Positions 23,843-32,964 of a DNA stretch of 64,000 bases are shown here, piece by piece (position 1 is the stretch's first letter; every line of letters starts with the position of its first letter). Made by a program: the position numbers and the translations under genes. Source of the stretch: Rhizobium sp. BK196 (lineage in GTDB: Bacteria > Pseudomonadota > Alphaproteobacteria > Rhizobiales > Rhizobiaceae); NCBI RefSeq assembly GCF_014193255.1, contig NZ_JACHZB010000003.1, positions 620,001 to 684,000 on the forward strand, written 5' to 3'. The notes beneath the pieces were generated by a model, which saw only the letters and a list, made by a program, of their open reading frames with translations, was not told the DNA's origin and ran no database searches.

Positions 23843-24307
23843 ATGTCCAACTCATTTGTGAAAACAAATGCCCGGACGGAGGCAAAAAGCTTCTTCGTGC
23901 TGGGTGACAAGGTCGAGCGACGGGCTCGCCTCACAGGCAACTGGCTCAACATCTTCGACGTGACGGTCGAGCCCGGTGGCAGGACGCCGCGCCACACCCA
24001 TGCAAGCCCGGAAGTCTTTCGGATCATCGAAGGTACACTGACGATCTGGCGGCTCACCGATACAGGGCCGGAAGAGATCGAGGCGAGCGAAGGCGATATC
24101 GTCACTATCGCGCCCTTCATGGTGCACGGCTATTCCAACAATGGAACCGTCCCCACAGTCTTTTCCGCCATCGTCGATCGCGACATGGCCGAATTCATCG
24201 AAACCGAGGGTGTTACCGAGCAGCCGCCTGGCAGCCCGTCACCGGAAACCGTGGCCCGTATGCGGGCCGCTGCAAACGCCCACGGGATCACCATACTGGC
24301 GGCGTAA
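23843..24307 (+). CDS. Cupin-domain protein
   Basis: A 154-residue single-cupin protein. Cupin motif 1 is PGGRTPRHTHASPEVFRIIEG (about 46-66) with the two His and Glu metal ligands, and motif 2 is FMVHGYSNNG (about 92-101). Residues after 115 form a short helical tail. Such proteins bind a metal and act as small-molecule enzymes or sensors; no substrate can be assigned. The gene is not in an evident operon. Confidence 0.87.
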   Translation: MSNSFVKTNARTEAKSFFVLGDKVERRARLTGNWLNIFDVTVEPGGRTPRHTHASPEVFRIIEGTLTIWRLTDTGPEEIEASEGDIVTIAPFMVHGYSNNGTVPTVFSAIVDRDMAEFIETEGVTEQPPGSPSPETVARMRAAANAHGITILAA

Positions 24308-24445
24308 GCGCCGTCAGTTTCTCCCGATGCTACGGAGCGACCAGCGAAGAGGTCGTCCTCAAGGCGTCGCCCGCGTTGAACACATTCGCTATTTGACTGC
24401 CTAAGCACCGCTTTCAGTATTGTGCGCAGCAGTTGATCCGTTAGC

Positions 24446-25033
24446 ATGTATTTTGCGGTGTCTGGGGATTTGATCGTGTTTCTGCGTACTGTCGTTTTAG
24501 GGGTCTTGACGTCCACATCCTGGTTCGGAACTGCATGCGCAGACATCGCACTACAGCGCGTGCCCGCCGCAGTGTCTCCCGCAATCACGGTCGAGCGGCC
24601 AAACGCAACCGACTTTCCGGTTCAAGGCCGGTTTACCGGAAAGACGGTGTTGCCGGATTTCAAAAGGCGTGACCGTGACTTCAATAGTTTCAGAACGCGC
24701 ATCCGCGAGGGAATGCGTCAAGGACCGAATTTCGCTGGACACTATACGCTTATCCAGATTGGTTGCGGTGCCGGGTGTTCTTTCGCCATAGTCGCCGACA
24801 ACCAGACAGGTCGTCCGGCATCTTTCCCCCGTGGTGGCGAAGACAATATGTATCTGGACCTCGATTATAGCCCGGACAGCCGGCTCGTTGCCGCCCAGTG
24901 GCTGAGCTACGAGGTCAACAAGTGTTTCATCGAGTTCTTCGACTTCGATCGGAATACATGGAAGCCCATCAGCAAGACCGAGATCGGCGACACCGATGCC
25001 TGCTACAAGCCGATAAAAGAAAATCTTCGCTGA
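24446..25033 (+). CDS. Exported hypothetical protein with CGAGC motif
   Basis: A 195-residue protein with a signal peptide (cleavage probably after TACA near 32). The mature part contains GPNFAGHYTLIQIGCGAGCSFAIVAD (Cys pair spaced by three), a DLDYSPDSRLVAAQWLSY segment resembling one blade of a propeller or a beta-sandwich, and further cysteines (NKCF, DACY) that may form periplasmic disulfides. I recall similar proteins only as hypothetical. It stands alone; the ribosome site is weak, and the exact start is uncertain. Confidence 0.7.
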   Translation: MYFAVSGDLIVFLRTVVLGVLTSTSWFGTACADIALQRVPAAVSPAITVERPNATDFPVQGRFTGKTVLPDFKRRDRDFNSFRTRIREGMRQGPNFAGHYTLIQIGCGAGCSFAIVADNQTGRPASFPRGGEDNMYLDLDYSPDSRLVAAQWLSYEVNKCFIEFFDFDRNTWKPISKTEIGDTDACYKPIKENLR

Positions 25034-25367
25034 CCCCGCCGACATTCGTCGAGATCTGAAATGTGCAGGTGTTGGTGCGGCGGTCCTGGTCGCCTGAATC
25101 GGTCGGCCTGCGCGGCCGATCCTCTTGCGCCGACGGATGCACGGTCCAACGTTCACGGGGAGATAGGACCTACGCTCTGAATACCCTCAGAGATAACCAC
25201 CATCATCGCGTTCGGAAGGATGCCGACGCTTTGCGGACGCCGTAGCTCCCGCAGGTCTCAGCGCGCCCAGAGGATTGGACCCGCCTTCCCGGCCGATAGT
25301 AACATCGGGCAGCGCTTAAAAGGCAATGGACTCTACGCGCCGTGATTGCAGCCTGTGGCAACAGAGT
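25034..25367. other. Intergenic stretch without a recognised gene
   Basis: About 330 bp between two exported-protein genes. I see no frame with a ribosome site and normal codon use. The only structure is a short GC-rich dyad, GGTCGGCC (25101-25108) with GGCCGATC (25113-25120), which has one G-T pair and no following T run. Confidence 0.5.
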
Positions 25368-25634
25368 CTAGTCGCAGACGGTCCTGTATCGTACCACGCG
25401 GTGGTGATGCCTATATCCGTAGTATCTCTGTGTCCAGCACCGGTCGCGATGGCGATACCTCGGGCGGTCATAGTCGTCATCGTAGGCGTAGCGTGGCGGA
25501 TAGCGATAGTACCGTGGTTCTGGGCGATCGTAATAGCGAGGGCCGGTCCCATACTCGAAGTAGATCTGAGAGAATGCCGGCGACGCTGTTAACGCCGTCG
25601 CTAAGGCCAGAGCTGCGATAATGAGCTTTTTCAT
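25368..25634 (-). CDS. Small secreted Tyr/Arg-rich protein
   Basis: An 88-residue protein with a textbook signal peptide (KKLIIAALALATALTASPAFS) cleaved near residue 22. The mature 65 residues are very rich in Tyr, Arg, Pro and Asp, with repeats of the type YYDRPEPRYYRYPPR and a Cys pair (CW near the middle, C near the end). Rhizobia encode many such small periplasmic or surface proteins of unknown role. GGAAGAAG upstream supports the start. Two 12-bp near-palindromes lie 94-128 bp upstream, between it and the divergent penicillin-binding protein gene. Confidence 0.75.
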   Translation of the reverse strand: MKKLIIAALALATALTASPAFSQIYFEYGTGPRYYDRPEPRYYRYPPRYAYDDDYDRPRYRHRDRCWTQRYYGYRHHHRVVRYRTVCD

Positions 25635-25727
25635 GTCTTCTTCCAATTCCGATTCATGCGCACTCCGTTGAAGGCAATCTCCCCACGCCTGAATCTTAAT
25701 ATGTCGTCTGCACTATGTCTGGACACT

Positions 25728-25762
25728 GGACCTAGGTCCCGCTCGAACAAGGACTTAGGTCC
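25728..25762. promoter_or_regulatory. Paired 12-bp near-identical palindromes
   Basis: GGACCTAGGTCC (25728-25739) is a perfect palindrome, and GGACTTAGGTCC (25751-25762) repeats it with one change. Centres are 23 bp apart, about two helical turns. They lie between divergent genes and may bind a dimeric regulator cooperatively. Confidence 0.5.
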
Positions 25763-25882
25763 GATGACATAAAGCGGGGATCCTCGGCGAACGCATTACG
25801 CGTCCGTTTTGCGATGGATCATTTGGCATTGCCGCGTTATAAGCGCGCGCTATTTTCGGGAAGAGCCTTTTAGCGGTAACCG

Positions 25883-28219
25883 ATGCCAAGTCCTCCCAAA
25901 TCCCCAACGCAAAGTGCCGGTGGCCCAAGCACGGGTGCCGATCAATCGGCAAATATGGGGCTTCCGACTGACGATGCTGGGGCGCAGGCGCCCGCCACGG
26001 ACCCATTGGACGGAACCAGTTCACCCCCCCAGACCGACCAACCGCAACAACCCGTCAAGTCCTTCGGCCAAAGCAAACAGGCGGCGTACAATTTACTGCA
26101 TGCCCTGGCTCATGATTTGCGGGTGAGTTCAACCTGGGCCAAGGCCAAGACAGTCGCAGCCGCTTCGTATTTGAGGACGAAATTCAAGGGATCAATCCGG
26201 CCGGAAACCACAACGACGATCGGCAATCTTGGCAAGTGGTTTGCGACTGCTCTGGCTAAAGCAGGACGCGGTATCCGTGCGATGCCCTTCAAAAATCGCC
26301 GACGCGGCTCGCATGCAGGATGGTGGAAAATCGCTCTGGGATCGGCCTTTCTTGTCTGCCTCCTCCTGACGGGAAGCCTGCTGGTGTGGGCGCTAAAGGA
26401 CGTTCCCTGGGGCGAGATCCGCGATGGAACCTTGAAGCCTGTCGTGGTGCTGGAAACCGCTGACGGTGCACCGTTGGTCAGGCAGGGGCCGTATCAAGGA
26501 GCCTATGCGCAATACAGCCAGTTTCCGCCGTATCTGATCGGCGCCGTCCTCTCAATCGAGGATCGGCGGTTCATGCATCACTTTGGCATCGACGTCAGAG
26601 GGATCGGAAGAGCGCTCCTGCGGAATTTCCAAGCCGGCTCGGTGGTAGAGGGCGGCAGCACGATCACCCAGCAGCTTATCAAGCTGCAGTATCTCGACAG
26701 CGATCGGACAATAAAACGAAAGATACAGGAGGTCGTCATCGCCCTCTGGCTGGAGTGGAAACTCGGCAAGCAAGAAATCCTGACACGCTATCTCAACAGC
26801 GCTTATCTCGGCGCCGGCGCGACCGGCATGCCTGCGGCCGCACGGATCTACTTCAACAAGGATATCGTCGCCCTGGATCTGCCGGAATCGGCAATGCTGG
26901 CGGGATTGCTGCGGGCACCGAGCCAGTGGAATCCGATCGATAATTTCGAAGGCGCCCGGCAACGCACCGCCGTTGTTCTTGACGCGATGGTGGCCAATGG
27001 CAAGATCACCGGACCGGAGGCGGAGAAAGCCAAGACGAGTTTCGCCAAGCTGCATCCCACGACACCGACACCGCGCTCCGGAAGCTGGTTTGCTGACTGG
27101 ATTTCGCCGCAGGCGAGCGAGATCGCCGGCTCCTCGCCAGGATCGACGACGGTGCGCACCACCCTCGTGCCGCATCTGCAACAGATCGCTGAAAGCGTCG
27201 TAAAAAGAGCCTTAGACAAGGAAGGAACGGCTGCTGGAGTATCGCAGGCAGCGTTGGTTGCGATGACACCGGACGGCGCTGTCGTTGCCATGGTCGGCGG
27301 CCGCGACTACAAGGCAAGCCAGTTCAACCGCGCCGCCACGGCGATGCGGCAGCCGGGCTCCACCTTCAAGCTGTTCGTCTATTACGCCGCCCTGAAGGCT
27401 GGGCTCACCTTGTCTGATTGGGTTCTCGACGCGCCGATCGACATCGACGGCTGGTCGCCGGAAAATTCCGGCGGCCGTTATCACGGCTGGGTAACACTCG
27501 CCGAGGCTTTCGCCCGGTCGCTCAATGCCGCGACTGTCAGGCTTGCCGAACAGGTGGGGCTCGACAATGTGATTGCCGCCGCACGCGAGCTCGGCATCGA
27601 TGCGCCGCTTGCCAATACACCATCCCTGGCACTCGGCACATCCGAAGTGAACCTGCTTGACCTGACCAGTGCCTACGCATCTGTCCTTTTTGGCAAGGCG
27701 CCCGTAAGGCCCTGGGGTATCATCGACTTTCAGGCGGCGGGGCAGCCAAAGGCGTTTCGGGTTGGTTCACAAGCCAGGCCGAATATCGACCTTTCTCCCT
27801 ATCAATCCGATCTTCTCGGGCTCTTGCAGTTGGTGGTCGAGCGCGGCACCGGAAGGGGCGCCGACCCCGGGACGTTCGCGGCCGGCAAGACCGGCACCAG
27901 CCAGAACAACCGCGATGCCTGGTTCGTCGGCTTCACGAAACCGCTCGTCGCCGGCGTCTGGGTGGGCAATGACGACGACGCACCGATGAACGGCGTCACG
28001 GGCGGCGCCTTGCCGGCACGGATTTGGCGTGACTTCATGCGGGAGGCTATGACCGAGCCTGCCCCGAATGCGGCGAAGTCGCCAGGAACAATGACTGACG
28101 GTCAAGGCGCACCGCAGTCCTGCAACATCATCGCCTGCTCCCGCAGCTACCGTTCCTTCCGGCCGTCGGACTGTACTTACCAACCCTACTCTGGCGAGCG
28201 CCTGCTTTGCGAAAAGTGA
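25883..28219 (+). CDS. Class A penicillin-binding protein with BA14K-like tail
   Basis: A 778-residue bifunctional peptidoglycan synthase. A disordered Pro/Gln-rich cytoplasmic N-terminus (1-60) precedes a membrane anchor (about 149-171). The glycosyltransferase domain has [12 protein letters not shown] (226-237), with the catalytic Glu, and GGSTITQQL (257-265). The transpeptidase domain has STFK (493-496), SLN (546-548) and KTGTS (669-673). After the usual end, a Pro-rich linker leads to C747/C752, YRSFRP, C764, [12 protein letters not shown]776, which matches the BA14K-type lectin-like motif of Rhizobiales. Both enzymatic sites look intact. The tail probably binds glycan or envelope, an inference. 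It is the only gene of its unit. Confidence 0.93.
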   Translation: MPSPPKSPTQSAGGPSTGADQSANMGLPTDDAGAQAPATDPLDGTSSPPQTDQPQQPVKSFGQSKQAAYNLLHALAHDLRVSSTWAKAKTVAAASYLRTKFKGSIRPETTTTIGNLGKWFATALAKAGRGIRAMPFKNRRRGSHAGWWKIALGSAFLVCLLLTGSLLVWALKDVPWGEIRDGTLKPVVVLETADGAPLVRQGPYQGAYAQYSQFPPYLIGAVLSIEDRRFMHHFGIDVRGIGRALLRNFQAGSVVEGGSTITQQLIKLQYLDSDRTIKRKIQEVVIALWLEWKLGKQEILTRYLNSAYLGAGATGMPAAARIYFNKDIVALDLPESAMLAGLLRAPSQWNPIDNFEGARQRTAVVLDAMVANGKITGPEAEKAKTSFAKLHPTTPTPRSGSWFADWISPQASEIAGSSPGSTTVRTTLVPHLQQIAESVVKRALDKEGTAAGVSQAALVAMTPDGAVVAMVGGRDYKASQFNRAATAMRQPGSTFKLFVYYAALKAGLTLSDWVLDAPIDIDGWSPENSGGRYHGWVTLAEAFARSLNAATVRLAEQVGLDNVIAAARELGIDAPLANTPSLALGTSEVNLLDLTSAYASVLFGKAPVRPWGIIDFQAAGQPKAFRVGSQARPNIDLSPYQSDLLGLLQLVVERGTGRGADPGTFAAGKTGTSQNNRDAWFVGFTKPLVAGVWVGNDDDAPMNGVTGGALPARIWRDFMREAMTEPAPNAAKSPGTMTDGQGAPQSCNIIACSRSYRSFRPSDCTYQPYSGERLLCEK

Positions 28220-28392
28220 TCTTCGCCTCGACGCAGGAACTCTGCTGGACGGCCCATTCGAACCGAATGGCAGCAAGTGAAATTATCGGAAATAGGTCGT
28301 TCGAGTTCGAAATAGTTAAACTCGATGGCTGCAATCGACAAGGTTCGCATTCGCCTCGTCCCAAGACGTGGCCCGACATCAGGAGAAAAATG

Positions 28393-29163
28393 ATGGCATG
28401 GTCAGCAGGCCAATATGTGAAATTCGAGGATGAACGCACCCGCCCGGCGCGCGACCTGCTGGCGCAGGTGCCGCTGACGGAATTGCGCCACGCGGTCGAT
28501 CTCGGCTGCGGGCCGGGAAATTCAACAGAACTGATCATCGACCGCTATGGCGCCGCCAATGTGTCCGGTCTCGACAGCGACCTCAACATGCTGGAGGCGG
28601 CCCGCAAGCGTCTGCCGGGCACGGCTTTCGTGGAGGCCGACCTTTCCACCTGGCAGCCTTCCGAGCCGGCCGACCTGCTCTTTGCCAATGCAGTGTTCCA
28701 GTGGCTGCCCAATCATCTCGACATTTTCGACAGGCTGATGGACGGGCTGGCGCCGGGCGGCGTGCTCGCAGTGCAGATGCCCGACAATCTTGGCGAGCAG
28801 AGCCATCTGATGATGGAGGAGACGGCGCATGCCGGCCCTTGGAGGGCGGCCTTCGAGACGAAGAGCGTGCGGCGCAATGGGCTTGCGCCGCCATCCACCT
28901 ATTACAGCCGGCTGACCGCCAAATCCTCCCGCGTCGACATCTGGCATACGATCTATAATCATCCGATGGACAATGCCGCTGCGATCGTCGAGTGGGTGAA
29001 GGGAACGGGCCTGCGTCCCTATCTCGATCATGCCGGCGAAGAGCATCGCGAGGCATTTCTGGCCGACTATCTCGAACGCATCGAGCGAGTCTATCCGAAG
29101 ACTGCCGACGGCAAGCTTCTGCTCAAGTTCCCGCGGCTCTTCATGGTGGCCGTAAAGGCCTGA
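28393..29163 (+). CDS. tam: Trans-aconitate 2-methyltransferase
   Basis: A 256-residue class I SAM-dependent methyltransferase that esterifies trans-aconitate, an inhibitor of aconitase. It opens with [22 protein letters not shown], the family hallmark. The SAM motif is [14 protein letters not shown] (about 34-47), and [12 protein letters not shown] (about 93-104) matches the Tam substrate region. The second of two adjacent ATGs (28393) is preferred because AGGAG lies 7 nt upstream. It acts in the cytoplasm and stands alone. Confidence 0.92.
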   Translation: MAWSAGQYVKFEDERTRPARDLLAQVPLTELRHAVDLGCGPGNSTELIIDRYGAANVSGLDSDLNMLEAARKRLPGTAFVEADLSTWQPSEPADLLFANAVFQWLPNHLDIFDRLMDGLAPGGVLAVQMPDNLGEQSHLMMEETAHAGPWRAAFETKSVRRNGLAPPSTYYSRLTAKSSRVDIWHTIYNHPMDNAAAIVEWVKGTGLRPYLDHAGEEHREAFLADYLERIERVYPKTADGKLLLKFPRLFMVAVKA

Positions 29164-29387
29164 TCGCACAGTCCCGGTTTATTGCCCTGAATGCCGGCGG
29201 CGGTCCTTGTGGTTACTGCCGTCGCAGCTTTGCCGCCATCGGCAAGCCACACGCAAAGTTTGAAGTGTAGTGATCAGCCCTGTGTTTCTCCATCCAGACG
29301 TGCTTTTGCTGGCGTCATCGATGCCAATCCCTATCCGTTAAACGCCTTTGCGCCGCCATGTGCGAGGCCTGATAAAGAGATTTTGAG

Positions 29388-30044
29388 ATGGTTTCTTCTG
29401 TTTCGAACATGAAGCTCATGACGGCGCAGATCGCGTTGCAGACGATCAAAGGCAATTCTTCTGACGGCGGCTCCAGCAGCCCGAGCGATCACGACTATTC
29501 CAGCCTTCCCTCGCAGTCCCGTTCGGCTCTGTCGGTCATGCTCGACAGGATCAATGCCGGCAAGGCAGGATCGACAGACGCATCCGGCAACACCACCGCC
29601 AGCACCGATATCACCACCGCCTCTTTCATGGCGCTGCTGCGGCAGAACATGACGGCTGCGGCAGACGCCAAGGGCGAAGGCAGCCAGGAAGCCGCCATGC
29701 TTGCCGCCTTCAAGAAGGGCAAGCTGACGGTAACCGATCCGACCCAGGGCGTTTCGATCAAGGCCTGGGACGTGACCGACCCCAAGGAAGCCGATATCGA
29801 CCAGAAGAAGGGCACTGATATCAAGACCGACGACTGGAACGACTTCCTGCGCGACCATCTCCAGCGCGATTCGCACGGACGCCTGGTCCGAAGCGAAAAT
29901 GGCAGCTTCATCGAGAAAGGCACCGGCAATGAGGTCTACTTCGGACAGGTGGGCACGCAGAATTATTACATTACCTGGCCGGTAAAGACCGAAACGAAGC
30001 CGGCCACCGGTACGACAACGGACAAGTCCTCCTCCAAGGCGTAA
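29388..30044 (+). CDS. Hypothetical Ser/Thr-rich protein
   Basis: A 218-residue protein of unknown function. There is no signal peptide or membrane segment. It begins with a short helix (VSNMKLMTAQIALQTIKGN), then a Ser/Gly-rich stretch, a helical middle (MALLRQNMTAAADAKGEG, AAMLAAFKKGKL) and a more ordered part ending in YFGQVGTQNYYITWPVK. The tail is again Thr/Ser/Lys-rich. The low-complexity ends resemble secreted or appendage-associated proteins, but no motif proves this. It is a single gene closed by its own terminator. Confidence 0.75.
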   Translation: MVSSVSNMKLMTAQIALQTIKGNSSDGGSSSPSDHDYSSLPSQSRSALSVMLDRINAGKAGSTDASGNTTASTDITTASFMALLRQNMTAAADAKGEGSQEAAMLAAFKKGKLTVTDPTQGVSIKAWDVTDPKEADIDQKKGTDIKTDDWNDFLRDHLQRDSHGRLVRSENGSFIEKGTGNEVYFGQVGTQNYYITWPVKTETKPATGTTTDKSSSKA

Positions 30045-30064
30045 ATTGTCATCACCTAAAAACG

Positions 30065-30093
30065 GCCATTACGGAAAGCTCTTCCGCAATGGC
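30065..30093 (+). terminator. Rho-independent terminator
   Basis: GCCATT-A-CGGAA (30065-30076) pairs with TTCCG-C-AATGGC (30082-30093), one mismatch, 5-nt loop, followed by TTATTGT. It ends the hypothetical gene and may also serve the convergent LysE gene. Confidence 0.7.
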
Positions 30094-30101
30094 TTATTGT
30101 C

Positions 30102-30719
30102 TCAGGTGCCGACAAGTTCGACCAGCGACACTATCGCAGTCGCGAGAATGACGAGGCCAAAGCAGATGTTGAGCGCCCGCTCGCTCGATTGTTCCAGCTT
30201 CGCCTTGCCCAAAGCAACGCCCAGCCATAGCCAGAAAATATCGACCACGATCATGACGAGGACGCAGAGCGCCCATTTGGCCTGCATGTCCAGCGCGCCA
30301 TCCTGCGAAAGCCGGTAAGCAGCAAAAAGCGAGGCGAAAGCAATATAGGCCTTGGGGTTTGTGAGGCCCAGCACGACACCGCCGGCAAGGGTCGGAGACG
30401 TCTCGCGCCGAGCAACGGATAGATCGGCACCGACTGGCGCCGAGGCAATCTTCCAGGACAACCAAACGAGATAGAGGGAGGCGGCAACCGTCATCACCAG
30501 CATTGCCAGAGGGATTGCCTCGATCAACGACAGCAGGCCGGCCGCAGCCGCTGCGGCCGCAATCGCGAGGCCGATCTGCAAACCGAGATAAAAGCGCAGG
30601 CCGGTCGCCATGCCGTGCAGGCGGCCTGTTGCGAGAAGGGCGGCGATCGCAGGCCCCGGCGAGCCGAGAAGTGCGAGAGCGGCCATGACGAAGAAGCCGG
30701 CGCTGACAATGTCGATCAA
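30102..30719 (-). CDS. LysE-family exporter
   Basis: A 205-residue inner-membrane exporter of the LysE/RhtB family, six membrane segments. It carries GSPGPAIAALLATG near the N-terminus and the central GLTNPKAYIAFASLF, the two conserved regions. It is the second LysE-family gene in this window, but the two are only distantly similar. Substrate unknown. The promoter region, shared with the divergent glucose-6-phosphate dehydrogenase gene, contains GACAT dyads. No adjacent regulator gene is seen. Confidence 0.87.
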   Translation of the reverse strand: MIDIVSAGFFVMAALALLGSPGPAIAALLATGRLHGMATGLRFYLGLQIGLAIAAAAAAAGLLSLIEAIPLAMLVMTVAASLYLVWLSWKIASAPVGADLSVARRETSPTLAGGVVLGLTNPKAYIAFASLFAAYRLSQDGALDMQAKWALCVLVMIVVDIFWLWLGVALGKAKLEQSSERALNICFGLVILATAIVSLVELVGT

Positions 30720-30734
30720 TGGCTACCCCCTGAA

Positions 30735-30757
30735 TGACATAATGACATCTTTATGTC
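30735..30757. promoter_or_regulatory. GACAT repeats between lysE and zwf
   Basis: TGACAT occurs twice in direct order (30735-30740 and 30743-30748), and the second copy forms an inverted repeat with ATGTC (30753-30757). This lies 16-38 bp upstream of the LysE start and about 115 bp upstream of zwf. It is a possible operator of unknown regulator. Confidence 0.4.
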
Positions 30758-30872
30758 TTTATATATTTGGCTCACCATGTCAAACGCTTGTTATCGTTGA
30801 ACCGCAAGGTGCTTGCGACAAAGCCGGAGCGCTTTATATTCGGCCGGGACAATTCAGCAGGAGATGGCACGT

Positions 30873-32381
30873 ATGGACGCACACCCCACCCCGCCCGTCA
30901 CTCTCGTCATCTTCGGCGCCACCGGTGACCTGACACGGCGATTGCTGGTTCCGGCCATCATCAATCTCACCCGTAGCCGCCTCGTCGGCCAGGATCTGAA
31001 CATCCTCGGCGTCGGCATCGAGCCCGGCGACGATGAATTCCTGCGCCAGCGGCTGGATGCTTTTCTTGCCCATCTCGAAGGCGAGGAGGCGAGCGCGAAG
31101 GATGAAGCCTGGGAGAGCCTGCGAGCGCGCATCTCCTATCTGCAAGGCGATTTCACCAAGGACGATATCTTTCTCGAAATCGGCAAGCGCCTTGGCACGA
31201 CCTGCAATGCAGCCTTCTATCTCGCCGTGCCGCCGAGCTTCTTCGGCCCGATCGTCGAGAAACTCTCCGATCTCGGGCTGATGGACGAAAGCGGCGGCTG
31301 CTTCCGCCGTGTGGCGATCGAAAAGCCCTTCGGCACCGACCTTGCCTCGGCCCGGGCCTTGAACGCGCGCATCCTCGCACGCGTGGACGAAAGCCAAGTT
31401 TACCGGCTCGACCATTTCCTCGGCAAGGAAACGGTGCAGAACCTGATGACGGCGCGTTTCGCCAACATGATGATCGAGTCGCTATGGAACAATCGCTATA
31501 TCGATCACGTGCAGATCACCGCCTCGGAGATCGTTGATGTCGGCACGCGCGGGAAGTTCTACGATGCAACCGGCGCGCTGCGTGACATGATCCCCAACCA
31601 CCTCTTCCAGCTTCTGGCGATGATCGCCATGGAGCCGCCGAACAGCTTCGACGCGGAGGCGATCCGCAACGAGAAGAGCAAGGTGCTGAAGGCGCTGCGC
31701 ATCTATACGCCGGAAGAAGCCAAGGCGAATGGCGTGCGCGGGGCTTACACCGCCGGTCCGCTTAACGGCACCAGCTTGCCCGCTTATCGCGATACGAAGG
31801 ATGTTTCACCCACCAGCAAGACCGAGACATATGTGGCGTTGAAACTCTATGCCGATACCTGGCGCTGGGCAGGCGTTCCCTTCTATTTGCGCACCGGCAA
31901 GGCGATGACGGCGCGCGATACCGAAATCGTCATCACCTTTCAACCCGTTCCTTTCGCGCAGTTCCGCGAGACGGAGGTTAACCGACGGCTGCCGCCGAAC
32001 AGGCTCGTCATCCAGGTGCAGCCCGATGAGGGCATGAGCATGGAGATTTCCATCAAGTCACCGGGGCAATCCGTCGACACCGTACCGGTCTCGCTCGATT
32101 TCCGCTATGCCGACAAATTCGATATCAGCAAGACAACCGGCTATGAATCCCTGCTCTACGACCTCTTCATCGGCGACCAGACGCTCTTCCAGCGCGCCGA
32201 CGGCATCGAGGCCGGCTGGGCGGCGGTGCAGCCCTTCCTGGACGAGTGGGCAAAAGATGACCGCATTCCTGATCCCTATGTTCCGGGCAGCATGGGACCT
32301 GCCTGTGCCGACGAACTGATTCAGCGCGACGGCCGCGAGTGGCATGAACTGGGCGTGATCCTGCACAGGAACGGGAAATAG
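30873..32381 (+). CDS. zwf: Glucose-6-phosphate 1-dehydrogenase
   Basis: A 502-residue enzyme that oxidises glucose 6-phosphate to 6-phosphogluconolactone with NADP, feeding the Entner-Doudoroff and pentose phosphate pathways. The nucleotide loop is IFGATGDLTRR near the N-terminus, EKPFGTD follows, and the active-site signature is YRLDHFLGKETVQN (about 177-190). Full length for the family. The ATG at 30873 has CAGGAG 9 nt upstream, while the ATG at 30864 touches it. In rhizobia zwf is often followed by pgl and edd; here it is alone, so it may be a second copy. Confidence 0.95.
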   Translation: MDAHPTPPVTLVIFGATGDLTRRLLVPAIINLTRSRLVGQDLNILGVGIEPGDDEFLRQRLDAFLAHLEGEEASAKDEAWESLRARISYLQGDFTKDDIFLEIGKRLGTTCNAAFYLAVPPSFFGPIVEKLSDLGLMDESGGCFRRVAIEKPFGTDLASARALNARILARVDESQVYRLDHFLGKETVQNLMTARFANMMIESLWNNRYIDHVQITASEIVDVGTRGKFYDATGALRDMIPNHLFQLLAMIAMEPPNSFDAEAIRNEKSKVLKALRIYTPEEAKANGVRGAYTAGPLNGTSLPAYRDTKDVSPTSKTETYVALKLYADTWRWAGVPFYLRTGKAMTARDTEIVITFQPVPFAQFRETEVNRRLPPNRLVIQVQPDEGMSMEISIKSPGQSVDTVPVSLDFRYADKFDISKTTGYESLLYDLFIGDQTLFQRADGIEAGWAAVQPFLDEWAKDDRIPDPYVPGSMGPACADELIQRDGREWHELGVILHRNGK

Positions 32382-32415
32382 CCGTTCCTGCTCTATCTAA
32401 CCTGAACTTATTCCG

Positions 32416-32706
32416 TCAGCGGCAGGCGGCTGCCAGCGTGCCATCGCGCTCGGCCACGCGATATGCCCGCGTGCCATGCTTCGGGCAAACCGTCCGATCG
32501 GACGGAACGACGACGGTGATGTTCTCGCTTTCGACCGGGTCGAGCGGAATGGAGATGCCGCCGCCGCTGGCGTCAGCATCAGGCACGGTTCCAGGCGGCA
32601 TGCCGCCGAAACGACCGGAATAGTCCATATCGCCAAGGGTTTGGGAGAAGACCGGTGCGGCGAAACCGAGGAGAATGATCGAGGCTGCTGCAATGACCGT
32701 ACGCAT
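32416..32706 (-). CDS. Small exported hypothetical protein
   Basis: A 96-residue protein with a signal peptide (RTVIAAASIILLGFAAPVFSQ, cleavage near 22). The mature part is short, Gly/Pro/Asp-rich in the first half and ends with a Cys pair (TVCPKHG and AAACR) that could form a disulfide. The ATG at 32706 has AAGGA 8 nt upstream; an ATG at 32712 is too close to it. Function unknown; no operon partner. Confidence 0.72.
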   Translation of the reverse strand: MRTVIAAASIILLGFAAPVFSQTLGDMDYSGRFGGMPPGTVPDADASGGGISIPLDPVESENITVVVPSDRTVCPKHGTRAYRVAERDGTLAAACR

Positions 32707-32828
32707 GACCATATTCCTTCTTATCTGGCCGGTATAAAACGGGATCTGGGCATCCATCGTTCCAGCCGATCCGGCCGTCGGTGAAAAAATCCGGCATGCA
32801 CTTATCTAGGAAGAGTCGGTGCGGATTT

Positions 32829-32864
32829 CCATCCGGCGACTGACGCCGCCGGATGGTTTGCTTT
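32829..32864 (+). terminator. Strong hairpin with T run, no gene attached
   Basis: CCATCCGGCG (32829-32838) and CGCCGGATGG (32847-32856) form a perfect 10-bp stem with an 8-nt loop, followed by TTTGCTTTG on the plus strand. The nearest plus-strand gene, zwf, ends 450 bp upstream, with a minus-strand gene in between. Confidence 0.6.
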
Positions 32865-32964
32865 GATCTCAAAAAAACAACCGACCATTGGCGAATAAGG
32901 TGCTCTCATCACCGGCGAAGATCGATCATTCGTGTTCATCGAGACAAAAACCGCCCTGCGCCTC

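Noticed and set aside
22347-23861. A 504-codon plus-strand frame
   Set aside because: It overlaps the end of tetA and runs antisense to the isomerase gene; no domain is seen.
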